A stretch of DNA of 64,000 bases, taken from Spirochaetales bacterium. GTDB taxonomy: Bacteria; Spirochaetota; Spirochaetia; DSM-27196; Salinispiraceae. The notes beneath the pieces were generated by a model. The model was not told the DNA's origin. It made no database searches and worked only from the letters and a program-made list of their open reading frames with translations. Made by a program: the position numbers and the translations under genes. The stretch lies in contig JAACWS010000011.1 in NCBI GenBank assembly GCA_009991955.1, forward strand, positions 1-64,000, in the 5' to 3' direction. Within the stretch, counting starts at the first letter, position 1, and every line of letters begins with the position of its first letter. This document shows positions 23,393 through 32,637 of this stretch, piece after piece.

Positions 23393-24623
23393 CCAAAATA
23401 AGTCCTGCACTTTTTGCGGAAAGCCAGCAGACCACGTAAGGAAGTTAATTTCCGGTCCCGGAGTCTATATTTGTGATGAATGTGTCCGAGTCTGTAATAA
23501 TATTCTCAACGAAGAGCAAATCAACAACTCTTCAGAGCTCGTAGGAGACGTTCCTAATCCCCAAGAAATAAAGTCCTACCTTGACGAGTACGTGGTTGGC
23601 CAAGAACAAGCGAAAAAAGTGCTCTCCGTTGCGGTGTACAATCACTATAAGCGAGTAACCCAACAGCAGGAACTCTCGGAGTCTGAAGACCTAGAAGTCG
23701 AAAAGTCCAATGTCCTCATGCTTGGTCCTACCGGAAGTGGCAAAACCCTTTTGGCGAAGGCCCTTGCCCGAAAGTTAAAAGTTCCCTTTGCTATTGCCGA
23801 TGCAACAACCTTGACCGAAGCCGGTTACGTGGGGGAAGACGTAGAAAATATTTTGCTCAAACTTTACCAGGCTGCGGGACAAAACGTTTCCGCCGCCGAG
23901 GTTGGAATTGTTTACATCGACGAAATAGATAAAATAGGACGCAAGGGTGAAAATATTTCGATTACCCGAGATGTTTCTGGAGAAGGGGTCCAACAGGCGC
24001 TTTTGAAGATTATCGAAGGGTCCGTCGCCTCCGTACCTCCCCAGGGAGGTCGTAAACACCCCAATCAAGAAATGATCAAAATTAATACCCAGAATATCCT
24101 TTTCATCTGCGGTGGAGCGTTTGTCGGCCTTGACCGAATCGTGGAAAGCCGGGTATCCAAGCATCCCATGGGCTTTGGAGCCGAAGTTCGAGGAACAACC
24201 GACCGGGATGTTTCTGAACTTTTCCGCCAGTTACACCCCGATGACCTCGTAAAGTTCGGACTCATTCCAGAGTTTGTAGGCCGATTACCCTTGCAGGTAG
24301 CTCTGAGCGAACTCACGAAAGAAGACCTCGAACGCATCTTAGTCGAACCGAAAAATAGCATCATTCGCCAATTCTCGGCCTCTTTGAAGCTAGACGACGT
24401 AGATCTTGAGTTCACCGATGAAGCAATTCGAGCGATCGCCGAACAAGCCATTACCCGTAAGACCGGTGCCCGGGGCCTTCGATCGATTGTTGAAAATGTA
24501 ATGATCGACCTCATGTTCGACCTTCCTTCGGTGCAAGGAAAAAAGAAAGTCGTCATCACTCGCGAAGCTATCGAGGGATCTGAACAACCCGAGGTCATTA
24601 TTTTAGACCAAAAAACGGCCTAA
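23376..24623 (+). CDS. clpX: Clp protease ATP-binding subunit ClpX
   Basis: 415 residues. N-terminal zinc-binding domain with C11, C14, C33 and C36 (CTFC, CDEC) recruits substrates and adaptors; AAA+ core has Walker A GPTGSGKT, Walker B YIDEIDKI and the arginine-finger and sensor region VGRLPLQ and ARGLRSI. The ClpP-docking loop reads MGFGAE, a variant of the usual IGF tripeptide. It starts inside clpP and is followed 8 bases later by lon. Confidence 0.96.
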   Translation: MSRRGDQNKSCTFCGKPADHVRKLISGPGVYICDECVRVCNNILNEEQINNSSELVGDVPNPQEIKSYLDEYVVGQEQAKKVLSVAVYNHYKRVTQQQELSESEDLEVEKSNVLMLGPTGSGKTLLAKALARKLKVPFAIADATTLTEAGYVGEDVENILLKLYQAAGQNVSAAEVGIVYIDEIDKIGRKGENISITRDVSGEGVQQALLKIIEGSVASVPPQGGRKHPNQEMIKINTQNILFICGGAFVGLDRIVESRVSKHPMGFGAEVRGTTDRDVSELFRQLHPDDLVKFGLIPEFVGRLPLQVALSELTKEDLERILVEPKNSIIRQFSASLKLDDVDLEFTDEAIRAIAEQAITRKTGARGLRSIVENVMIDLMFDLPSVQGKKKVVITREAIEGSEQPEVIILDQKTA

Positions 24624-24631
24624 ATTAATCC

Positions 24632-27046
24632 ATGGGCTTGTTCGACAAATTTCAAAAAGAGGGACCGACAGGCCTCGATGAAACTCGGTCTCTTCCATTT
24701 CTTTCTATAGCTGATCTCCTGATTTTTCCTTCATCCACCATGCCCTTGTATATCATACATCCGTTGGGTCAGAAGGCTATTGATTTTGCAATGGCTAATG
24801 ATCGTCGAGTTGTTGTCGGCTACCTAAGAGACCCAAACCAAGGGCAGGAAACTCAAACCCCTAAAACACTCATTGAGTCTCATTACCCCATTGCTACCCA
24901 ATGTCGCCTTATACAGGTCATGAAACTGCCAAACAACACGAGCCGTGTTCTAGTCGAAGGACTCCGGAGAGTCTCACTTTCCACCCTCGAGGCAAAGACT
25001 GAAACCCATTTGGCGGGATTCGAGCCGGTTATCGATGAAACCACTCAAAAACCGCCGAATCCCGGTCTCGTCCGAGCTCTAAAGGATGAGTTCGAAACCT
25101 ATGGTAAGTCGAACAAACGGGTTACCAAAGAAATTCTTGCCCGAGTACAAGGCACCGTTGATCCAACACTCATTTCAGACCTCATCTGTGGAGTCCTTTC
25201 GGCACCCCTCTCTGATCGATTAGAAATCTATCTTTCCTTTGATACCCTTCACCGGCTCGAGAAAACTCTCGAACTTATTCGTACAGAAGCTGAGGTTCTC
25301 GATCTGCGGAAAGCCGTAACCGATAGGGTAAAAAAGCGAATGGAGGATGGTCAAAAAGAATACTTCATCCAAGAACAGATTAAAGAAATGAACAAGGCTT
25401 TAGGAAAGGGCGAGGAAGATGATCCATCGGGACTAAAAGAACTTGAAAAGCGGCTTTCAGAAAAAGAGCTTTCGAAGGAAGTCGAAGAAAAGTTTCGTTC
25501 AGAATTTAAACGACTTTCACGGCTCCAGAGTTTTGGACCCGAAGCGGGAATACTTCGAACCTATTTGGAATGGATTCTAGACCTTCCTTGGACAACAGGT
25601 ACGGTAGCCTCTTCACAGCCCTCTCTTTCCGAAGCCCAGAATATCCTCGACTCCCACCACTTCGGCATGACCGAGGTAAAAGAGCGAATTTTGGATTTCC
25701 TCGCCGTTCGCCTCCTTCGGCCCGATTTACGGGCGCCTATTCTATGTTTTGTAGGCCCGCCGGGTACGGGTAAAACAAGTTTGGGTCGATCGGTTGCAGA
25801 AGCCATGGGGCGAACATTTGTGCGCATGTCTTTAGGTGGAGTCAGAGACGAGGCTGAAATAAGGGGCCATAGGAGAACCTACGTTGGCGCCCTCCCGGGA
25901 AAGATAATGCAAGGAATGAAGAAAGCCGGCACCCAGAACCCCGTTTTTCTGTTGGATGAAATCGATAAGATTAGTGCCGATCATCGAGGGGATCCCTCTT
26001 CGGCCCTCCTGGAGGTTTTGGATCCCGAACAGAACAATACCTTCGCAGATCATTACATCGAACTGCCTTTCGACTTATCTCAAGTCGTATTCCTTACGAC
26101 CGCAAACTCCCTCCATACGATTCCCTTAGCCTTGCGAGATCGAATGGAAATCATTCATATACCCGGCTACACAGAGAACGAAAAAGTCTCGATTGTCTCA
26201 GGATTCCTACTCCCTCGACAGCTCGAAAACCATGGACTTCATAGCCACGATATCCGTCTTGGTTCCGAGGCTATTAAAGCCGTTGTCCGTGGATACACAA
26301 TGGAAAGTGGAGTTCGGAGCCTAGACAGAGAAATAGCGAAAATCTTGCGTAAAGTAGCCCGGGAGAAAGCTTATTCTCAAACTAAAAAGAAAGATTTTCG
26401 ACACGCCTTGGTAACTGTTCGAACCCTTGAGAAGTTCTTAGGCAAACCAAAACACCTGCCAGAGGCGAAGTATCACCAAAATCCACCAGGTTTTACCTAC
26501 GGCTTAGCGTGGACAGAATTTGGAGGAAAGATACTCCCTATTGAATCTGCGGGATTCGAGGGTAAGGGCAACTTGTTACTCACTGGTAACTTAGGCGAGG
26601 TCATGAAGGAAAGTGCTCGCATTGCCTTAACCCTTATTCGCCAACGGGCCAAGGATCTTGGTTTGGGGGATTTTGATTTTGCAAACACTGATTTACACAT
26701 CCATGTTCCCGAGGGCGCTATTCCCAAAGATGGACCCTCGGCAGGAATCGCCCTAACGGTTTCCCTTGTGTCCGCCCTAAAGCGATGGCAACTCGCCTCA
26801 GAACTTGCAATGACCGGGGAAATAACCCTCACTGGTAGAGTTCTGGCGATCGGTGGACTCAAAGAAAAGCTTCTCGCTGCCCATCGTAACGGTCGAACAT
26901 GGGTCATTATTCCGAAAGAAAATCAACGCGACTTAGATGAACTTCCCGTTGACATTCGAAAGGCCCTGACCATCAATCTCGTGGACACAATCGATGAGGT
27001 CTTTGAACTCACGGAACTGGTACAAGACCGACCTTGCGAGCGTTGA
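24632..27046 (+). CDS. lon: Lon protease
   Basis: 804 residues. N-terminal substrate-binding domain (PFLSIADLLIFPSSTMPLYIIHPLGQKAI), AAA+ module with GPPGTGKTSLG and FLLDEIDKI, and a C-terminal serine-lysine protease domain with S703 (PKDGPSAGIA) and K746 (GGLKEKLLAA), spaced 43 residues as in E. coli Lon. Degrades damaged and regulatory proteins in the cytoplasm. No Shine-Dalgarno sequence is seen before the ATG, which follows the clpX stop by only 8 bases, so initiation probably depends on coupling. Confidence 0.96.
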   Translation: MGLFDKFQKEGPTGLDETRSLPFLSIADLLIFPSSTMPLYIIHPLGQKAIDFAMANDRRVVVGYLRDPNQGQETQTPKTLIESHYPIATQCRLIQVMKLPNNTSRVLVEGLRRVSLSTLEAKTETHLAGFEPVIDETTQKPPNPGLVRALKDEFETYGKSNKRVTKEILARVQGTVDPTLISDLICGVLSAPLSDRLEIYLSFDTLHRLEKTLELIRTEAEVLDLRKAVTDRVKKRMEDGQKEYFIQEQIKEMNKALGKGEEDDPSGLKELEKRLSEKELSKEVEEKFRSEFKRLSRLQSFGPEAGILRTYLEWILDLPWTTGTVASSQPSLSEAQNILDSHHFGMTEVKERILDFLAVRLLRPDLRAPILCFVGPPGTGKTSLGRSVAEAMGRTFVRMSLGGVRDEAEIRGHRRTYVGALPGKIMQGMKKAGTQNPVFLLDEIDKISADHRGDPSSALLEVLDPEQNNTFADHYIELPFDLSQVVFLTTANSLHTIPLALRDRMEIIHIPGYTENEKVSIVSGFLLPRQLENHGLHSHDIRLGSEAIKAVVRGYTMESGVRSLDREIAKILRKVAREKAYSQTKKKDFRHALVTVRTLEKFLGKPKHLPEAKYHQNPPGFTYGLAWTEFGGKILPIESAGFEGKGNLLLTGNLGEVMKESARIALTLIRQRAKDLGLGDFDFANTDLHIHVPEGAIPKDGPSAGIALTVSLVSALKRWQLASELAMTGEITLTGRVLAIGGLKEKLLAAHRNGRTWVIIPKENQRDLDELPVDIRKALTINLVDTIDEVFELTELVQDRPCER

Positions 27047-27062
27047 ACTTTTTTTCTATACT
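27034..27062 (+). promoter_or_regulatory. Candidate promoter for the exported protein at 27095
   Basis: TTGCGA (27034-27039), 17 bases, TATACT (27057-27062), overlapping the end of lon. It leaves a short leader with a strong AAAGGAGG. Confidence 0.5.
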
Positions 27063-27094
27063 GGAACCTGGGACTTCTAAAGGAGGATCTTTTC

Positions 27095-27508
27095 ATGGCC
27101 TATCCAAAAAAAATTGCGATTCTATCGTTCCTACTCTTCCTCGGTGTAGCCGGTTTTCTCTCGGCCCAGGAACAACAGACCAGTCATTTTTCGCAAACCT
27201 ACTATATAACCCAAATCGCACCCCACCAATTGGGCTACAGGGTGATCTATTTGACCGAAGCGGGAAAACCTTTCGTAACCTACCTTCCGATGGAATGGTT
27301 CAGCTCTGCGGCAGGTAAGGCATCATTACAATTCCGCTGGGAGACCTCCGCCCCTTACATGCAAGTGTTTTGGCAAAACGGAGAATTTTCTCATATGAGA
27401 GTCGTTGTTCCTCCAACCTACGATGATCCATCGTGGGGGGTTGTGCCGGCATCGATAGATGCAACTTCATCTTTTGATGTTGACACCCTCGTCCTCCACT
27501 ACGAGTAA
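27095..27508 (+). CDS. Small exported protein of unknown function
   Basis: 137 residues with a clear signal peptide (KKIAILSFLLFLGVAGFLSAQE, cleavage after SAQ or nearby) and a beta-rich mature part of about 112 residues (ITQIAPHQLGYRVIYLTEAGKPFVTYLPMEWF). The strong AAAGGAGG before the ATG suggests good expression. No Cys at the cleavage site, so probably a periplasmic protein. It lies between lon and nrnA and may share a transcript with nrnA, 12 bases downstream. I do not recognise a family. Confidence 0.75.
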   Translation: MAYPKKIAILSFLLFLGVAGFLSAQEQQTSHFSQTYYITQIAPHQLGYRVIYLTEAGKPFVTYLPMEWFSSAAGKASLQFRWETSAPYMQVFWQNGEFSHMRVVVPPTYDDPSWGVVPASIDATSSFDVDTLVLHYE

Positions 27509-27520
27509 GTTAGTTTTGAA

Positions 27521-28489
27521 ATGAATACAGTACCTATTCCTTCTCGTCTCATTGAGTTTCTTGAGGCCCACGATCATTTTTATATTTTTAGCCATGTTGA
27601 GCCCGACGGAGACTGTATTGGGTCCAGCCTGGCCCTTGGAAGTTTTCTCCGGAGAAAAGGAAAATCGATCACCTACGTGAACCCCGGTCCCTTCGATCGA
27701 CCGGAAATTTCTCCGCTCGCCCCCCTTTTCGAAAGCTCAATTTCTGCAGCCCAGGGGGCGGGTATAGTTGTAGACTGCTCGACCCTCGATAGACTCGGAT
27801 CGGTGGCGTCCCAAGTTTCACATCTCGAATTAGCGGTTATAGACCACCATTCATCGGGTGAGGACTTTGGTCACATCCGTTGGATCAATACCTCTTCCCC
27901 GGCGACTGGGCTCATGATTCAAATGGTCATTATGGCCATGGGGGAGTTTCCTACCTTGGAAGAGGCAGAACATATCTTTTTCGCTTTCGCCACCGACACG
28001 GGGTTCTTCCGACATTTAAACGATACCTCTTCCTTTAGTTTTTCTCTCGTTTCCGACCTCGTCAAGGCAGGGGTGTCTCCAAAGGAAATGTTCCATCGGG
28101 TTAACGGCGGCAGCTCCTTCGAAGCAAAAAAGCATCTAGGACTTCTACTGGGAGCGATGGAAGAGTACTCGAATAAAAGAATTATCCTCGTGGCCGAAAC
28201 CTTGCAAATGACCCAAAAATTTGGAAGAAAGAATCGCGAGAGCGACACCTTCTACCAACAATGCATGACTATAGGTGAAGTTGAAGTCGTTGCACTATTA
28301 CGAGAGGACGAAGATGGCAGTATAACCGGTGGCCTTCGGTCTCGAAGTTTTCTCGATGTTGGGTCCCTCGCTGCTGAAATGGGCGGAGGGGGACATCAAA
28401 GGGCCGCTGGATTCAGGGTCTCAGGGCCCCTTGAAGAAGTTAAGAAAAGGCTCTTAGGACTCTTGCAAGAGGCCATGAGGCTCATCTAA
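27521..28489 (+). CDS. nrnA: DHH phosphoesterase, NrnA-like (nanoRNase / pAp phosphatase)
   Basis: 322 residues. Metal-binding DHH motifs HVEPDGDCIGSS, VDCSTLDRLG, IDHHSSG and the family's ATDTGFFRH are in order, and the DHHA1 substrate-binding motif GGGGHQRAAGF is at the C-terminus. Members degrade 2-5 base RNAs and can dephosphorylate pAp. It overlaps the convergent ettA gene by four bases, and no terminator is visible between them. Confidence 0.92.
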   Translation: MNTVPIPSRLIEFLEAHDHFYIFSHVEPDGDCIGSSLALGSFLRRKGKSITYVNPGPFDRPEISPLAPLFESSISAAQGAGIVVDCSTLDRLGSVASQVSHLELAVIDHHSSGEDFGHIRWINTSSPATGLMIQMVIMAMGEFPTLEEAEHIFFAFATDTGFFRHLNDTSSFSFSLVSDLVKAGVSPKEMFHRVNGGSSFEAKKHLGLLLGAMEEYSNKRIILVAETLQMTQKFGRKNRESDTFYQQCMTIGEVEVVALLREDEDGSITGGLRSRSFLDVGSLAAEMGGGGHQRAAGFRVSGPLEEVKKRLLGLLQEAMRLI

Positions 28490-30177
28490 TCTCGGGTCAG
28501 ATTCCGGTAGACGATTCGATGGGGCCGGTCGGCGTCCGCACCCATTCGCTTTCGTTTATTCTCCTCGTATTCGGAATAGTTGCCGTCAAACCAAACAACC
28601 TTGCTCTCCCCTTCAAAGGCAAGAATATGGGTACATATTCGGTCTAAAAACCAACGGTCGTGACTAATTACCACTGCGCACCCTGCGAAGTCGTCGAGGG
28701 CTTCTTCAAGGGCTCTCATGGTATTTACGTCGAGGTCATTGGTCGGTTCGTCGAGTAAGATTACGTTCGCCCCGCTTTTGACCATCATCGCCAAATTGAC
28801 TCGATTACGCTCTCCTCCCGATAGGATACCTACTTTCTTCTGTTGATCTGAGCCTTGGAAGTTAAACCAACTCACGTAGGCCCGACTGTTAATTTCTCGA
28901 TTTCCTAGGCGAATTACATCGTTACCCCCACTGATAACTTCCCAGACAGTTTTGTCCCCTTCGAGACTACTTCGCATTTGGTCTACATAGCTAAGCTTGA
29001 CCGTTTCGCCTAATCGGATAGTTCCTTGATCGGGGGTCTCTTCACCGGTTATCATTTTAAAAAGCGTCGTCTTTCCAGCGCCGTTGGGGCCAATGATACC
29101 GATAACCCCACCGGGAGGTAAGGAAAAATGCAAGTCCTCGTACAGGAGTTTTTCCCCGTAGGCTTTTACTATCCCTTGGGCTTCTATAACGATCGAACCG
29201 AGCCTTGGTCCCGGGGGAATATAGAGCTGCAGTTCTTTTTGCCTTTCTATACCCCCTTGGCTTAGAAGATTTTCGTAGTTGTTAATTCTCGATTTGGCTT
29301 TTGCGTGTCGCCCCTTCGGTGACATTTTTATCCATTCTAACTCCCGGGCAAGAGTTTTTTGTCGTTCGCTTTCGGATTTTTCTTCGTTCGCCAATCTATT
29401 TTTTTTCTGGTCGAGCCAACTGGAGTAGTTTCCCTTCCAAGGAATTCCTTCACCTCGGTCGAGTTCTAAAATCCATCCGGCGACGTTATCCAGAAAGTAC
29501 CTATCGTGAGTAACAGCAATAACGGTACCAGGATAATTCTGAAGATGGCGCTCCAACCAGGCTATCGACTCGGCATCTAAATGGTTTGTGGGCTCATCGA
29601 GAAGCAAAATATCGGGCTTCTTGAGCAATAAGCGGCTTAGGGCCACCCGACGTCGCTCCCCCCCCGATAAGGTATCCACGACCTGGTCGGCCGGTGGACA
29701 CCGTAGAGCATCCATGGCCAGTTCTAATCGGCTTTCCAGTTCCCATCCATCGAAATGTTCGATTTTTTCCTGAACTTCCCCTTGACGAGCCAACAAAGCG
29801 TCAAAATCTGCATCTGGTTCGCCAAATCCCTCATTAATCTTGTCGTATTCCCGCAGGAGATCTACTACTTCCTGTACACCTTCGGACACTATTTCCTTTA
29901 CCGTTTTGCCTTTTTCGAGTTCCGGTTCTTGCTCGAGAAAACCTATTGTATAACCAGCACTCAGGGTTGCCTCGCCGTTGAACTCTTGATCCTGGCCAGC
30001 CATTATTCGTAACAGCGAGGATTTACCGGACCCATTCAGCCCGAGAACCCCTATCTTGGCCCCGTAAAAGTAGGACAAACTTATATTTTTGATAACCTGC
30101 TTAGTTCCATGATATTTGCTTACTTTATACATTGAGTAAATAATTTTTTTATCTTCGCCATTGGTTGGTGCGGCCAT
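28486..30177 (-). CDS. ettA: Energy-dependent translational throttle protein (ABC-F)
   Basis: 563 residues. Two ABC domains with Walker A GLNGSGKS and GPNGAGKT, signatures LSGGERRRVAL and LSGGERNRVNL, and DEPTNHLDAES/DEPTNDLDVNT. The opening IYSMYKVSKYHGTKQVIKNISLSYFYGAKIGVLG and the MSPKGRHAKAKSRI segment in the linker are typical of EttA, which binds the ribosomal E site and couples translation to energy charge. The ATG has AGGAGG 3-4 bases upstream, inside a hairpin (30181-30200). It is the last gene of the long minus-strand run. Confidence 0.93.
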   Translation of the reverse strand: MAAPTNGEDKKIIYSMYKVSKYHGTKQVIKNISLSYFYGAKIGVLGLNGSGKSSLLRIMAGQDQEFNGEATLSAGYTIGFLEQEPELEKGKTVKEIVSEGVQEVVDLLREYDKINEGFGEPDADFDALLARQGEVQEKIEHFDGWELESRLELAMDALRCPPADQVVDTLSGGERRRVALSRLLLKKPDILLLDEPTNHLDAESIAWLERHLQNYPGTVIAVTHDRYFLDNVAGWILELDRGEGIPWKGNYSSWLDQKKNRLANEEKSESERQKTLARELEWIKMSPKGRHAKAKSRINNYENLLSQGGIERQKELQLYIPPGPRLGSIVIEAQGIVKAYGEKLLYEDLHFSLPPGGVIGIIGPNGAGKTTLFKMITGEETPDQGTIRLGETVKLSYVDQMRSSLEGDKTVWEVISGGNDVIRLGNREINSRAYVSWFNFQGSDQQKKVGILSGGERNRVNLAMMVKSGANVILLDEPTNDLDVNTMRALEEALDDFAGCAVVISHDRWFLDRICTHILAFEGESKVVWFDGNYSEYEENKRKRMGADADRPHRIVYRNLTRD

Positions 30178-30180
30178 TTA

Positions 30181-30200
30181 TCCTCCTCGAATGGGGAGGA
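30181..30200 (-). promoter_or_regulatory. Hairpin masking the ettA ribosome binding site
   Basis: Minus strand TCCTCC (30200-30195), 8-base loop, GGAGGA (30186-30181), six perfect pairs that include the whole Shine-Dalgarno sequence, just 3 bases before the ATG. Confidence 0.5.
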
Positions 30201-30205
30201 TTGTA

Positions 30206-31753
30206 TCAGAAAGGAAAAATCATCGCATCAGTTTTAAGGGCTTGTGAGTATACCTTAGGAGACAAAGGACCTCGGGCGACAACTTCCCGACCCAACACCC
30301 TCGAAAGCAAAAGAATGCCGTAGGTGCTCTGGTACCGAATTAACAGCCCCACAGCATCATCCATATCTTCCGAATACACATGGACATCTTCCCACCCAAG
30401 AGCATCGTTGTCTCGGGCCACCAGGGTACGTAAGGGGAAATTTTTGTGCTTATAGGTGCAATACCATTCTTTTCCTAATCGCGAAGGTCTGTATTCTCCG
30501 ATGTTCGCCAGATATCCGTAGATATGGAAAAAGGGTACAAATACAGGACTATTGCCTGACAGGGCAGAAAGGCCCCAGAAGTCTCGGATTTCCCGAGATA
30601 GGGCAATTTCTATCCTTGTCCCAGCACCTGGATGGGACAGAAAAGATACAGTACCACCCAAAAGTTTCTCGCCATACCACCTCATCATAGGAATTCCAAG
30701 CCCCCGTCCCGACCATTCGTTAGATGACTCGTTCGGTTTACTGGTTTGGCTTTCTTGTACCATTCCACGGCCATCATCTTCTAGGGTCACCAATAGAGTA
30801 TCGGGCATAAGAGTAAAACAAAGGTCGATGACACCGGTTTCTTGTTTCCCTAGGAATTTCCGTTCATCGGGCTTTTCAATTCCGTGGGTAATAGCGTTCC
30901 TTAATCCTTGAAAGAGGAGTCCTTTTAGGGTATCGCCTGTGTGGGCTGGTAGTTCAAGTTCGCCGTATACCGTGGTATGAACGAACTTTCCTTGATCGGT
31001 TGCGATCGTTTTAGAAAACTCCGCGATATCGTTGCGAAAGGACAAGAATTCAAATGGATTTTCGGTCCCTTCACCTTGAGGACCATCTAAATCGATAGCC
31101 GTTTCGAGGAACAAAAACCGCTCGTACCCGATCTCGTCTTGAGATATCAGTCGGATGAGAGCCACCGGGGCTACAAATTTTTGATTCGGCAGCCCCAGGG
31201 CTCCTAGACCAAAAAACACACCCGACTGGAGAGTAATTAAGACCCCTACTTCCTTTTCAATCTTACTTTGAAGGTTTTGAAACCGTAGTCCGAGTATATC
31301 GGTTTTCCCCGGGCTCCCTTGGTAAATCAGGGTGTAAAACACATAACCCCTCGATAACAAACGACTTACATGATCTTTTTCTTCAGAAGAGAGCCCAAGA
31401 TAAAGGTCACGGAATGTAGGGCATTTCCCCTCAACGAAGTTTGATTCTGACTGTGGAAACCCTTCATCTCTTACTATTTCTTTACCTTCAAAAGATTTTG
31501 AAAGAATCTGGAGTTCTTCTTCAATTCCTCCAATCGAGCCTTTCTGCGCCGATTCCCTATCGTTAAGAAGCAAAAGAGCCTCAAGTCGGTGGATCGATTC
31601 TCCAGCAAGCGGGAACCCACCTTGTAAAGCAAGGGTCTTAAGGGAGTGGGTGTGACGAGATAACTCACTGAAACCGTTGGTAGTTTGAACTGTATGACGA
31701 ATTGAGGAAATTAGATCTTCTACATCCTTTTGAAGACGTTTGGACTGGGTCAT
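30206..31753 (-). CDS. CheA-like histidine kinase without CheW domain
   Basis: 515 residues. Residues 1-75 resemble an HPt domain with H36 in HSLKT (canonical HxLKG, so Gly is replaced by Thr). Residues about 270-390 form a GHKL ATPase: N-box FQGLRNAITHGIE, G1 EDDGRGM, G2 GRGLGIPMMRWYGEKLLGG, very like CheA P4. The region between is unlike P2/P3, and the last about 125 residues (VFVPFFHIYGYLANIGEYRPSRLGKEWYC) are not a recognisable CheW fold. It is the penultimate gene of the flagellar run with GGAGG before ATG. It may phosphorylate the CheY-like protein or others; that is inference. Confidence 0.65.
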   Translation of the reverse strand: MTQSKRLQKDVEDLISSIRHTVQTTNGFSELSRHTHSLKTLALQGGFPLAGESIHRLEALLLLNDRESAQKGSIGGIEEELQILSKSFEGKEIVRDEGFPQSESNFVEGKCPTFRDLYLGLSSEEKDHVSRLLSRGYVFYTLIYQGSPGKTDILGLRFQNLQSKIEKEVGVLITLQSGVFFGLGALGLPNQKFVAPVALIRLISQDEIGYERFLFLETAIDLDGPQGEGTENPFEFLSFRNDIAEFSKTIATDQGKFVHTTVYGELELPAHTGDTLKGLLFQGLRNAITHGIEKPDERKFLGKQETGVIDLCFTLMPDTLLVTLEDDGRGMVQESQTSKPNESSNEWSGRGLGIPMMRWYGEKLLGGTVSFLSHPGAGTRIEIALSREIRDFWGLSALSGNSPVFVPFFHIYGYLANIGEYRPSRLGKEWYCTYKHKNFPLRTLVARDNDALGWEDVHVYSEDMDDAVGLLIRYQSTYGILLLSRVLGREVVARGPLSPKVYSQALKTDAMIFPF

Positions 31754-31763
31754 CTTGGACCTT

Positions 31764-32255
31764 TCACCTCCGAGTAAGGGCCAAAATAAGCTCTATTTCG
31801 CCAATTGACATTCCAGTTTTTTCTGATACCTCTGACAGTTCGAGACCTTGAAGTACCAGTTGAGAAACCTGACGTTTTTTTTGCTCCCGGGGGTCAAGGG
31901 GTTCTTCTTCCAGTTTCGGAGCCCTCGGTTGATTGTAGAGAGGTTGCCCAGGAGATCGTTCTCTGCGACGAAGAATCTCGGCTTCATCTTGTAAACGACC
32001 AAGATCATCTTCCGCTTGCCTTATAACGTACTCAACCTTAGTTGATAGCGAGCGCAAACTGTCAAGTTTACTCTCGAGGAGCTGAATGTTTCGTTCGGTA
32101 GTGTGGTTCAGTTCGGTAATTATAGTTCCTACTTCTTTTTCTACTCTATCGAGGAATGCTCCTTGGTTGTAGGTCTTGTCTACTTTTCTCTTGAGGAAAT
32201 AGTACAAGATGACCATTGAGCCGGAGTTAAGGGCAAACAATAGCAAAAAATCCAT
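31764..32255 (-). CDS. Membrane-anchored coiled-coil protein with C-terminal helix-turn-helix-like segment
   Basis: 163 residues. One N-terminal membrane helix (MDFLLLFALNSGSMVILYYF), a coiled coil from about 25 to 90, and a C-terminal segment QVSQLVLQGLELSEVSEKTGMSIGEIELILAL that resembles the short domain of DUF6115/DUF2802 proteins found in flagellar operons of many bacteria. Probably sits at the inner membrane with its bulk in the cytoplasm. It starts 15 bases after the preceding small gene. Function unknown; position implies a flagellar role. Confidence 0.65.
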   Translation of the reverse strand: MDFLLLFALNSGSMVILYYFLKRKVDKTYNQGAFLDRVEKEVGTIITELNHTTERNIQLLESKLDSLRSLSTKVEYVIRQAEDDLGRLQDEAEILRRRERSPGQPLYNQPRAPKLEEEPLDPREQKKRQVSQLVLQGLELSEVSEKTGMSIGEIELILALTRR

Positions 32256-32270
32256 AAGATGGTCCCTTCC

Positions 32271-32612
32271 TCAGGTAGAGATATCGACACGATTCCCAAG
32301 ATCAGGATCGCGAAAAGGATCTTCGGCCTTCTCTTCTTCATCCTCGTCTTCGGTTCGTTTTTTTGCTGAATGATACGAGCCACCGGACCCCGATGAGTGA
32401 TCATCCCGATCAACTCTTCGAGGCTTTTGCGCTCCTTCATCCAACTCTTCAGCTTTGTTCACCCGCTCTTCTTGTTGGGCACTTTTTTCGGCAATTTCCT
32501 TCCCCGCGACCTGTTGGGCATGGTGACTTGCTTCGTGAATGGCCGCCTGTTGTTTACTTATTTCGTTCAGTCGTCCAAAGAGATTTTGCAAATCGATCGG
32601 TCGAAGGGACAT
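32271..32612 (-). CDS. Small hydrophilic protein of the flagellar operon
   Basis: 113 residues, starting MSLRPIDLQNLFGRLNEISKQQAAIHEASHHAQQ. It is rich in Glu, Lys, Gln and Asp, probably helical then disordered, with an acidic stretch EDEDEEEKAEDPF near the end. No signal, membrane segment or catalytic motif. GGAGG lies 4 bases before the ATG at 32612; the longer frame to 32684 overlaps fapA and is rejected. Conserved position next to fapA suggests a flagellar function; I do not know it. Confidence 0.65.
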   Translation of the reverse strand: MSLRPIDLQNLFGRLNEISKQQAAIHEASHHAQQVAGKEIAEKSAQQEERVNKAEELDEGAQKPRRVDRDDHSSGSGGSYHSAKKRTEDEDEEEKAEDPFRDPDLGNRVDIST

Positions 32613-32637
32613 GATGCCTCCATTTTTGTAGCGGTGT

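Noticed and set aside
24065-24598. 177-residue minus-strand open frame
   Set aside because: Antisense to clpX, Ser/Arg-rich, no start signal.
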